Below the pieces are notes generated by a model. It was not told the origin of the DNA. It was given only the letters and a program-made list of their open reading frames with translations, and searched no databases. Below are positions 28,804-36,707 of a stretch of DNA of 64,000 bases, one piece after another. The DNA comes from Neptuniibacter pectenicola (GTDB lineage: Bacteria; Pseudomonadota; Gammaproteobacteria; Pseudomonadales; Balneatricaceae), in assembly GCF_001597735.1 (NCBI RefSeq), contig NZ_LUTS01000004.1, positions 186,001 through 250,000 on the forward strand, in the 5' to 3' direction. The number at the start of each line of letters is the position of its first letter. Position 1 is the stretch's first letter. The translations under genes and the position numbers were made by a program.

Positions 28804-30248
28804 AAGCTAACCGGTTGGGTATTCATAAAGGCAACAAAGCAACCGATTTTAAATTAATCGCTAAAGGTGGCTTTGGCGATGGGGTGAATGCGTATGCTCA
28901 TTCGATGGCATGGTTTAATGGCTATTTATATGTTGCGACTACGCGGGGTAACTTCCCCTTAATGAAGGCGCGCTTGCCTATAGGTTTAAATCCGTGGCCA
29001 GTTGAATGTCCTGAAAACCCATTTGATCTTGATCTTCATGCTGAGATTTGGCGTTTCGATCCTCGTGAAGAGAGTTGGGAGCGTGTCTTTAAGGCGCCAA
29101 GTATTATTGGCAGTCATGGAAAACCTATACCGCGCGAGTTGGGGTATAGGGGTATGTTGGTTTACCGGCCTGAGAACGGTGATGATCCTGTTTTATTAGT
29201 CAGTACATGGTCGCCGGCCAAAGGTCCAGGTCCTCTTATTTTAATGTCCCGTGACGGTCGGACGTTCGAGCCTTCATGTGAACCCGGTTTGATCGGTCTT
29301 CCTGTAACGACTATTAGAACGATGGCTCAGTTTAAAGGACGTTTATATACCACGCCTGCAGGTTCAAGGGGCGGTAACCCAAACGTTTCAGCCCACTCCA
29401 TCGTGTATGAAAGCAAAGACCCAACCAAAGGTGGCTGGGAGCCTGTCAGTGATTTTGGTTTTGGCGACCCTGGTAATAAAACGGTTTTTGAAATGGCCGC
29501 TTTTGGCGATCATTTATATGTAGGTACTTTCAATTTGGAAGGGTTTCAAATTTGGCGTACCGATGCTGAAGGTGAAGCCCCATATCACTGGGAACGGGTG
29601 ATTGAGAAAGGCGCTTATCGTGGTGCTTTTAATCAGAGCGTATTAAGCATGTACCCTTTTAAAGGGGCGCTTTATGTCGGTGGTGCGATTCAAGGTGGCG
29701 GTATTGATAGGCAAAATAAAATAGGCCCTGCGCCACCAGAGCTGATTCGTATCTTCCCAGACGGTGATTGGGATCTCTTAGTGGGTGAAGCAAGGGATAC
29801 GCCTGATGGCTTTAAAGCGCCGTTATCAGGTTACTTGCCGGGCTTTGATAACTTTTTTAACGGTTATTTTTGGCGCATGTGTGAACATGATGGTTGGTTA
29901 TATGTCTCCACGTTTGATTGGAGTACCATCATTGGGTATGCGCAACAGAGTACTTGGCCTGAGGCATTTAAAAATATTGTCGGTGAACTTGGTGCTCAAT
30001 TTGTTATGGACCATCATGGAGGTTGCGACCTATATCGAAGTTATGATGGCGAGAACTGGGTACCTGTTACAACGAGTGGGATGGGTAATCCATATAATAT
30101 TGGTATGCGTACCATGGCGTCTACGCCTTATGGCTTTTTCATTGGTACCGCTAACCCATTTGGTCCAAAAGTAATACCAATCGGTGGGGATCGTTATATC
30201 CCTAACCCCAGAGGCGGCTGTGAAGTCTTTTTCGCGCCTGATGTTTAA
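28800..30248 (+). CDS. Unrecognised beta-propeller-like protein of the lipid cluster
   Basis: I do not recognise a characterised family. The 482-aa protein begins with GTG overlapping the stop of the hydrolase (GTGA). It has no signal peptide or membrane segment. Repeated blade-like units recur: MAWFNGYLYVATTRG, EIWRFDPREESWERVF, MAAFGDHLYVGTFNLEGF, QIWRTDAEGEAPYHWERV, MYPFKGALYVGGAI and CEHDGWLYVSTFDW. This hydrophobic-LYVGT-then-W spacing is what kelch/YncE-like propellers show. The C-terminal half has the conserved-looking DHHGGCDLYRSYDGENWVP and NPFGPKVIP. Its location among synthase and tailoring genes suggests an enzyme or scaffold for the product, but no catalytic motif can be named. 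Confidence 0.7.
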   Translation: MKANRLGIHKGNKATDFKLIAKGGFGDGVNAYAHSMAWFNGYLYVATTRGNFPLMKARLPIGLNPWPVECPENPFDLDLHAEIWRFDPREESWERVFKAPSIIGSHGKPIPRELGYRGMLVYRPENGDDPVLLVSTWSPAKGPGPLILMSRDGRTFEPSCEPGLIGLPVTTIRTMAQFKGRLYTTPAGSRGGNPNVSAHSIVYESKDPTKGGWEPVSDFGFGDPGNKTVFEMAAFGDHLYVGTFNLEGFQIWRTDAEGEAPYHWERVIEKGAYRGAFNQSVLSMYPFKGALYVGGAIQGGGIDRQNKIGPAPPELIRIFPDGDWDLLVGEARDTPDGFKAPLSGYLPGFDNFFNGYFWRMCEHDGWLYVSTFDWSTIIGYAQQSTWPEAFKNIVGELGAQFVMDHHGGCDLYRSYDGENWVPVTTSGMGNPYNIGMRTMASTPYGFFIGTANPFGPKVIPIGGDRYIPNPRGGCEVFFAPDV

Positions 30249-30303
30249 CAGTTTGTCGTTTGTATAGCATTAGTTAAATCAAACGAACATTAGAATACTA
30301 TGG

Positions 30304-32718
30304 ATGGAGAAGACCACAGTGAGTAATGAGGCCCAGAAGGTTGCGCTACCTGCATTTTTAAAGAAGAGGCTGCATGCATTTCGTATTGGGCAGGGCGCTG
30401 AGCAGTCCTATCTGATTAAAGATCCTCAAGAGGATCAAGTTCATCAGCTGGAGACTTGGCAGTTTTTCCTGCTTGAAGTGCTTCCTGGCTGTGAAGATAT
30501 GCCTAAGCTTAAAGGTGTTTTTGAAGATCGCTTCGGTCATGCTATTACAGATGAGCAGATTGAAGAGTTATTCACGTTAATTGCCGATAAAAGTTTATTT
30601 GGTATTACAGCGCTCTCCAACCCTATTCTTAAAGCTTTCCAGAAAAAACGTGCGGCAGAAGGAAAAGGGCGTGCGGCACCTGGTGCGAAGGCAGAAGCAG
30701 CAGTCGAAGAAAAAGCGACTGTTAAAGAGCCGTTACCCCCCGGTATTGAAGATGTTATTGGGCTGGATACGTCGATTAAACAGGCAGGGTTAAAGCTATT
30801 TAATCCTAAGCGATTAATTAAGCTTACCAGCCCTATTGTTAAACCGATTAGTTACTTAATGTATGCGATACCGCTGATGCTTATCGCGGCGTTATTTCTT
30901 TTGGGTCGCTACTTTACTGTTATGGAAGAGGATATAACGCTTCTATTATCAGGTGTGAGCATTATTGAGCACGCGTTGTTCAGTATGTTAACGGTTAACC
31001 TATCGGTTACCTTCCTTATTATGTATGTAGCCCATTCGTTTAGGGCCAGCGTTAATGGGTTAGGTATTGTGTTTTATCTAGGTTTCTTCCCTAGATTCTG
31101 CCCTTTCATTGGTAACCTAGATCAACTATCTCGCCGTGAGCGGATGTGGCTGCATGCTGCACCACTTATCTTTAGGTTGGGCTTGTTTAGTACTGCGATT
31201 CTAATGTGGTTTAACACGCGAGATATGGGGGGTGTGATTGCGCCATTTTCTCTTGTTGTGGCAGTAGCGAGCGCATTGTCGTTTCTTATTACGGTGAACC
31301 CATTAGTTAAAAGTAGTGGCTATCATCTTGTTGCAACGATATTGGACGAACCCCAACTGCGTAAGAAAGCTTACGGCGCGTTGATGAACAAGCTGAAAGG
31401 GGATACGTACAAAGAAGCGAATGGCCGTCTTTTAGCTGCGTATGCATTAGCTTCAACTGTATTCATGATTGTTCTTTTTGGATTGATCTTGCTGCTATTG
31501 GGTAAGTTTCTAAAAATCCATTTGGGTGGTGCGGGTGTCATTCTGACATTTTTTGTGGCGGCAATCTTTGCATATCGTATGTTCGTCAGTTTTGCCCGAA
31601 TTAATCAATCTTATGATCGTGCATCTCAGTTTAAAAAGTGGCGCGATCGTACGCTAGTTTCCAAGGAAACTGAAAGTCAGGGATCAGAGGCTGCACCTAA
31701 AAAAGGCAGCTATGTTCGCCGTGCCCTTTTAATCATGTTATTGGGTTGTCTATTTTTACCTTATGCTTATGAACCAGGTGGTTCGTTTGTCTTATTGCCA
31801 AACCAGCAACAGGAGATAACGTCTGATCTATCAGGACTTGTTGATTGGGTTAAATATGATGGCGGTGAAGAACTTAAAAAAGGTGAAGCGATTGCTGCCT
31901 TATGGCAGGGTGATTACAGCGCTAAAGTAAAAGTTTATGAAGCGTTAATGAAAGAGCAGCAAGCGGTTATTGATGAGCTAAAATCAAGACCGAGAAAAGA
32001 AGATGTACTGCTAGCTGAACGCGCACTTGAAACGGAAGAAACACGGACACAATTTAGCTTGTCTAAATTGAGCCGTTTAGAAAAGCTTTATAAATCACGC
32101 ACAGTGTCATATGAAGAGTTAGATGATGCTCGTCGTGAGTATCGTATTGATCTTGCCCAAGTGGCAGAGAGCAAAGCTGACCTCGAGGTGACTAAGCTAG
32201 GAGCAACGCCTGATCAGATAGCCGCAGCGCAAGCAAAACTTGAAGGCTATGAAGAAGAGTATAAGTACTATAACGAGAAGGTTAAATTATCAACCTTACA
32301 CATGCCATTTGATGGTCGTTTAGTCTCTATGCATCTACGCCAGAAGGTCGGTAGTTACCTTGCACCAGGTGAGCCGTTTGCAATTGCAGAAAATACATCC
32401 AAGGTACTCGCAGAGATCGAGATCCCTGAAGCGGATATTCCTTATGTTAAAAAAGGAGCGTCAGTTAGGGTGCGTCCGCAAGCGTATCACTCAGCCGATT
32501 TTATAGGCACCGTGTTATCGATTGATTCTAATGTAACGGAAGAGCGTTACGGACGTGTTGTCAAAGTTATCACTATTTTAGAGAACAGTGACCAGCGTTT
32601 GAAAACGGGCATGACGGGCTATGCAAAAATTGAAAGTGAAACGTTGCCTGTATGGGAAGTGCTTTCAATGGCAATAATTCGTTTTGTTGAAGTCGAAGTG
32701 TGGTCATGGTTGCCTTAA
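30304..32718 (+). CDS. Chimera of degenerate M50-type membrane domain and HlyD periplasmic adaptor
   Basis: An 804-aa membrane protein. Residues 1-120 resemble a PqqD-like/winged-helix cytosolic module, followed by an Ala/Glu-rich linker. About 170-430 contains several transmembrane segments laid out like M50 site-2 proteases. The HExxH motif reads H244-S-F-R-A and the later NPxxKxDGYY motif reads NPLVKSSGYH, so both the catalytic Glu/His and the Asp are lost. Another membrane segment (about 469-490) precedes a HlyD-type adaptor (about 490-800) with a long coiled coil and a barrel domain (PFDGRLVSMHLRQKVGSYLAPGEP). M50-HlyD hybrids accompany peptide or lipid export clusters. An adaptor in export with the downstream channel is inferred. 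Confidence 0.82.
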   Translation: MEKTTVSNEAQKVALPAFLKKRLHAFRIGQGAEQSYLIKDPQEDQVHQLETWQFFLLEVLPGCEDMPKLKGVFEDRFGHAITDEQIEELFTLIADKSLFGITALSNPILKAFQKKRAAEGKGRAAPGAKAEAAVEEKATVKEPLPPGIEDVIGLDTSIKQAGLKLFNPKRLIKLTSPIVKPISYLMYAIPLMLIAALFLLGRYFTVMEEDITLLLSGVSIIEHALFSMLTVNLSVTFLIMYVAHSFRASVNGLGIVFYLGFFPRFCPFIGNLDQLSRRERMWLHAAPLIFRLGLFSTAILMWFNTRDMGGVIAPFSLVVAVASALSFLITVNPLVKSSGYHLVATILDEPQLRKKAYGALMNKLKGDTYKEANGRLLAAYALASTVFMIVLFGLILLLLGKFLKIHLGGAGVILTFFVAAIFAYRMFVSFARINQSYDRASQFKKWRDRTLVSKETESQGSEAAPKKGSYVRRALLIMLLGCLFLPYAYEPGGSFVLLPNQQQEITSDLSGLVDWVKYDGGEELKKGEAIAALWQGDYSAKVKVYEALMKEQQAVIDELKSRPRKEDVLLAERALETEETRTQFSLSKLSRLEKLYKSRTVSYEELDDARREYRIDLAQVAESKADLEVTKLGATPDQIAAAQAKLEGYEEEYKYYNEKVKLSTLHMPFDGRLVSMHLRQKVGSYLAPGEPFAIAENTSKVLAEIEIPEADIPYVKKGASVRVRPQAYHSADFIGTVLSIDSNVTEERYGRVVKVITILENSDQRLKTGMTGYAKIESETLPVWEVLSMAIIRFVEVEVWSWLP

Positions 32719-32829
32719 TTTGTTAATGCTTTATTAGCCTGATGTGGTATTTGTTGTGATCAGGTCGGGCTGATAAAGGTACAAATTAAAGTGTATTTTC
32801 TTGAAATATTGAAAATCAGATAGTGATAT

Positions 32830-33738
32830 ATGGCAGCTCCACTGTTTTTATTAGCACCACCGAGATCGTATACATCACTGATCAATGCAATGATTGGTCA
32901 GCACCCCGAAGCGTTCGGTTTGCCGGAATTGAATCTGTTCAATGTTCAGCAGACCAAGGACCTTTGGCGAAATGTATCTGATGATATCGGAGACGATAAC
33001 AACCGCAGACAAGGTTTGCTTCGTGCTGTAGCAGAGATATATGCCGGCGAGCAAACCCGTGATGCAGTTGTTATGGCTCAACACTGGGCATCGGCCCGTG
33101 AAAACATGATGACGGGTGATGTGTTTGTTGAGCTTGTGAACAAAATTGATCCATTGATCGCCGTGGAAAAAAGCCCTGCTTATACGATCTCAGTCGATCG
33201 TATGAAGCGTATTTATGAGGCCTTTCCAGATGCTAAGTTTATCCACTTAGTGCGGCACCCTATACCGCAAAGTAAATCGGTTATGGGTTTGAATGATGGT
33301 ATCTTTGCGCTGTTTGTTAATGCGATTGATTTCCAAGCGGAGCGAGCCATTCTAGACCCACAGATTGCGTGGCATGATATTAATATCAACATTTTAAACT
33401 TTTTAGATATTGTGCCTGCTGAAAACCAAATGCGTATTCGTGGTGAATTAATAATGGAGAATCCCCGTGAAGAGCTAGCCGGAATTTGTCGTTGGTTAGG
33501 TATACGCGATGATGAAGAAGCGGTGGATGATATGATGCATCCAGAAGCCTCCCCATTCGCCTGTTTTGGTCCGGTTAATGCCCTGTTTGGGAATGATCCT
33601 AACTTTCTTCGTGGCTCCAAATTTCGCCCACATAAGCCAAGGCTTCCTGCGATGGATGCAGAACTACCTTGGCGAGATGACGGTAAGCGATTACGGCCTG
33701 AAGTTGTTGCTCTGGCGAGAGAGTTTGGGTACGAATGA
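32830..33738 (+). CDS. Sulfotransferase-family protein
   Basis: A 302-aa P-loop-like sulfotransferase, the class that moves sulfate from PAPS to hydroxyl groups. The N-terminal PAPS 5'-phosphosulfate loop is APPRSYTSLINAMI (PRSGST-like with Tyr for Gly). EKSPAY follows, and the 3'-phosphate site region is KFIHLVRHPIPQSKSVMG. There is no signal peptide, so it acts in the cytoplasm. It is one of two sulfotransferases in this operon; the other, at 36708-38006, is fused to a carrier protein and has a canonical loop. The substituted loop may indicate altered activity. The acceptor is probably the megasynthase product or an acyl-ACP, by inference. Confidence 0.82.
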   Translation: MAAPLFLLAPPRSYTSLINAMIGQHPEAFGLPELNLFNVQQTKDLWRNVSDDIGDDNNRRQGLLRAVAEIYAGEQTRDAVVMAQHWASARENMMTGDVFVELVNKIDPLIAVEKSPAYTISVDRMKRIYEAFPDAKFIHLVRHPIPQSKSVMGLNDGIFALFVNAIDFQAERAILDPQIAWHDININILNFLDIVPAENQMRIRGELIMENPREELAGICRWLGIRDDEEAVDDMMHPEASPFACFGPVNALFGNDPNFLRGSKFRPHKPRLPAMDAELPWRDDGKRLRPEVVALAREFGYE

Positions 33739-33763
33739 GTATGAATTTAATTGAGGTATTTCT

Positions 33764-34183
33764 GTGAGCCAAGATAGCGAAACGAATAAACCGGGAAGCA
33801 GAAAAGGTATTGGCCAAGTTACGACTGAACCCAAAAGTATAAAGTCTGAACCACCAGAGCTTACGCCACAACAGCAGGCGTTACGTCAGGCGGTAATTAC
33901 TGAGTTCAGATCGAAAAAAATTAAAGCATTTGTTGCGAAGCAAGTTAAGCACATTAATGCGAATCGGCAAGTAGCTGATGGTATTCGCTTTCTATTTGAT
34001 GAAAATGGACTGCCACCGGCAAACGCGCCTTTGGAAGATATTATTTCAGAGCGCAAAAAAATCGAGTCTGAAATCCGCTGGTTTGAAGCGATGGCAAACG
34101 AGATGCGTGGCCGTTTAGTGCAGATTAAAGAGATTGAAGAACTTGCGTTAGAAATGATTGAAAATCCACCGGCAGATGAATAG
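33764..34183 (+). CDS. Small helical protein of the lipid cluster, unknown function
   Basis: A 139-aa soluble protein with a GTG start, 25 bp after the sulfotransferase and 13 bp before the esterase. The first 40 residues are polar and likely disordered (Lys, Ser, Pro rich). The rest is predicted by eye to be helical, with a possible coiled coil around ISERKKIESEIRWFEAMANE. I recognise no family. Its position in the middle of a tightly packed operon argues that it is a real gene and serves the cluster, perhaps as an accessory or scaffold protein. Confidence 0.65.
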   Translation: MSQDSETNKPGSRKGIGQVTTEPKSIKSEPPELTPQQQALRQAVITEFRSKKIKAFVAKQVKHINANRQVADGIRFLFDENGLPPANAPLEDIISERKKIESEIRWFEAMANEMRGRLVQIKEIEELALEMIENPPADE

Positions 34184-34196
34184 GTAGGGTTAACAG

Positions 34197-35075
34197 ATGA
34201 ACATAGCTAGATGTCTTAAAAATCGGTTGTTTTGGGCTATGTTGTCGACTGTTTTATCGACGTTCCTGTATGCAGGGAATGAAGAGGAGGTCGAGCATCA
34301 GATTGTTATGGATAAGGGGGATGCGCGGACAGCGTTAATCCATTTTCCCTTAATGCGTGACGCCGAGACGTTGCCAGTGTTAATTGTTTTACACGGGGGC
34401 TTAGGTAATGCTGAGCACGTTCAGGAAACGACTGGGCTGGATAAATTGGGGGAAACCGAAGGTTTTTTAACGGTCTACCCTAATGGTACGGGATTACGGT
34501 TTTTGAAAAATCGTCGAACCTGGAATGCAGGGCGTTGCTGTGGACCGGCTGTTAAAAAATCGATTAATGATGTGGGCTTTTTAAGTCGTTTGATTGATGA
34601 TCTGGTATCAGATTACCAGGCCGACCCGAAAAAGATTTATATAACAGGTTTTTCAAATGGGGCCATGATGGCGTACCGTTTGGCTTGTGAAATACCTGAC
34701 AAGATAGCAGCCATTGTACCCGTGTCCGGTACGCTAGCGGTCGACAACTGCCAAGCTGCTATAGGCGTGCCTATATTACATATACATGGGGAAACGGATG
34801 ATAACGTTCCTGTTTTAGGCGGGGAAGGGTCACGGAGTGTTGCCGGTGTGAAACATCGCTCGGTACAAGATTCACTCAATATAATGATGAGGGATCGAGG
34901 GTGTGGCACCGCGCAGACAGAGTCGTTTACTCATTATGAAAGAGTGAAGTATGACTGCACAAAAGGTGCAAATGTACAGCTAATCATGGTTAAAAATAGC
35001 GGCCATGTTTGGCCAGAAAAAATTCAGGCTAATCGCACAGTTTGGGATTTTGTGAGCCAGTTTATAAAGAAATAA
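34197..35075 (+). CDS. Secreted esterase of the PHB-depolymerase/LpqC type
   Basis: A 292-aa predicted periplasmic or secreted hydrolase. A signal peptide (hydrophobic FWAMLSTVLSTFLYAG after a basic start) is followed by an alpha/beta-hydrolase core. The core has VLHGGLGNAEHV, GFLTVYPNGTG, the nucleophile elbow GFSNGAMM (Ser153), the Asp region HGETDDNVPV and the His region NSGHVWP. Those are the typical motifs of the polyhydroxybutyrate depolymerase/feruloyl esterase family. Lying between cluster genes, it may process or release an exported ester-linked product, which is inference; a polymer-degrading role is the family default. Two Cys residues (RCC) follow the YPNGTG region. Confidence 0.82.
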   Translation: MNIARCLKNRLFWAMLSTVLSTFLYAGNEEEVEHQIVMDKGDARTALIHFPLMRDAETLPVLIVLHGGLGNAEHVQETTGLDKLGETEGFLTVYPNGTGLRFLKNRRTWNAGRCCGPAVKKSINDVGFLSRLIDDLVSDYQADPKKIYITGFSNGAMMAYRLACEIPDKIAAIVPVSGTLAVDNCQAAIGVPILHIHGETDDNVPVLGGEGSRSVAGVKHRSVQDSLNIMMRDRGCGTAQTESFTHYERVKYDCTKGANVQLIMVKNSGHVWPEKIQANRTVWDFVSQFIKK

Positions 35076-35133
35076 GGGGATGGAGATTGAGCTTCGGTGA
35101 TAACTCCAATTAATTTTTTAAAATCACAGGTCA

Positions 35134-36651
35134 ATGGATGTGATAGTTTCTAAACGAAAAATTCAGTATACAGCCAGTTTGCGGAAAGTATCCCAAAAGG
35201 CAACACTCGTCGCTTGCTTGTTGGGCTTAGCGGGGTGCTCCACTGTTGAAATTTTTAGCCCCCCAGAGGTTGAAATTAAGCAGAATTGGCGTGTGGATTA
35301 TGAATCATCCGCAGAGCTTGCTAATACGGCGTGGTGGGAATCATTTAATGACCCTGTACTGAATAGCCTTATTGAAACAGCGCTTCAGAACAATAATGAC
35401 CTGATGTTGGCTGCTGCCCGTATTGATGAGGTTGCTGGCCGCTATAAAAGTCAGCGCTCAAACCTTTACCCTCAAATTGGTTATGGTGCTAATGCAGGTG
35501 GATCTCAGCGTAGCTATGAACAACCCCTATCATTCCCAAATCTTGGTGAGAGAACCAATGAGGATTATAGTGTTGGGTTGAATATAGGTTGGGAATTGGA
35601 CCTATGGGGACGTTTAGCACAGGCGAACGATGCGGCGCGAGCTGATTTAATGGCGGCTGAAGAAAACCGTCAAGCGGTGATTATGTCACTGGTATCGGCA
35701 GTCGCTGTTGAATATATCGAATTGCTCAACTTAGATAAGAAGCTTCATATTGCGGTGCTTACGCTCGAAGATAGAAAAGAATCTGTTGATCTATTTGAGA
35801 AGAAATTTAAAGGTGGACAGATCTCTGAATTAGAGCTCGCTCAGGTGCGTTCAGCGTATCAGCAGGCAGCATCGCAAATACCTGTGATTGAGCTGGATGT
35901 GTTGTTACAGGAAAACCGACTTTCTTTGTTATTAGGTAAAAACCCAGGGCCGATTGAACGTACTGCAAACATTGAGTCGTTAACGATGTTGGAGCTACCC
36001 TCGGGTTTACCTGCGGACCTTTTAGTGCGCAGACCTGATATTCGTCAAGCGGTACAAAAGTTGGCATCGGCTAATGCGCGGGTGAATATTGCTGAAACTC
36101 AGTATTTACCGAGTATCTCTTTAACGGGTTTACTTGGCTATGCTAGCGATAATATATCAAATCTATTTAATGGCTCTGCAGGGCTTTGGGAAGCGGCGCT
36201 AGGCGCTGCGGGACCTATCTTTACTGGCGGTAAAATCGAAGGTAACGAACAGCAAGCAGAAGCGGTTAGGCAACAGTTGGTTTTTGAGTATAAAAATACG
36301 GTTCAACGGGCGCTTAAAGAAGTTGATGATGGCTTAGTTACGTTGGAAAAATTACGTGTGTTGCAGAAGATACAAGCACGACATGTGACGGTATTGGAAG
36401 ACTATGTTGAATATGCAATGAGCAGACATGATGCGGGCTATTCTCGTTATATGGAAGTCTTAGACGCACAACGTAATCTGTATGCGACTCAAATTAATTT
36501 AGCAGCCACTGAAAAAAGTATTTTTACCACTTTGGTTAATATATACAAAGCAATGGGCGGTGGTTGGGTCCAGTTAGCTGACGAAAAATATGCTAAGCCT
36601 CTGATTCAGGTCGAGCCAGCGGAATCGTCAACTGCAGTAGATGAATCGTAA
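35134..36651 (+). CDS. OprM/NodT-type outer-membrane efflux channel lipoprotein
   Basis: A 505-aa TolC-superfamily channel of the RND outer-membrane-factor lipoprotein type. The N-terminus has a hydrophobic stretch and lipobox LAGC, so the mature protein would be acylated at that Cys. Family motifs include ANTAWWESFNDPVLNSLI, NNNDLMLAAARIDE, the pair of helical hairpin repeats, LLVRRPDIRQA-like sequence (VRRPDIRQAVQ) and YLPSISLTG. With the HlyD-type adaptor encoded at 30304-32718 it could form an envelope-spanning conduit. No RND or ABC pump subunit lies in the window, so the energising component is missing or encoded elsewhere. Confidence 0.88.
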   Translation: MDVIVSKRKIQYTASLRKVSQKATLVACLLGLAGCSTVEIFSPPEVEIKQNWRVDYESSAELANTAWWESFNDPVLNSLIETALQNNNDLMLAAARIDEVAGRYKSQRSNLYPQIGYGANAGGSQRSYEQPLSFPNLGERTNEDYSVGLNIGWELDLWGRLAQANDAARADLMAAEENRQAVIMSLVSAVAVEYIELLNLDKKLHIAVLTLEDRKESVDLFEKKFKGGQISELELAQVRSAYQQAASQIPVIELDVLLQENRLSLLLGKNPGPIERTANIESLTMLELPSGLPADLLVRRPDIRQAVQKLASANARVNIAETQYLPSISLTGLLGYASDNISNLFNGSAGLWEAALGAAGPIFTGGKIEGNEQQAEAVRQQLVFEYKNTVQRALKEVDDGLVTLEKLRVLQKIQARHVTVLEDYVEYAMSRHDAGYSRYMEVLDAQRNLYATQINLAATEKSIFTTLVNIYKAMGGGWVQLADEKYAKPLIQVEPAESSTAVDES

Positions 36652-36707
36652 CTATTCGTTAAAAATTTAAATTGTAATCCGGTCATGGAATATTGAAGGT
36701 TTTTCAG

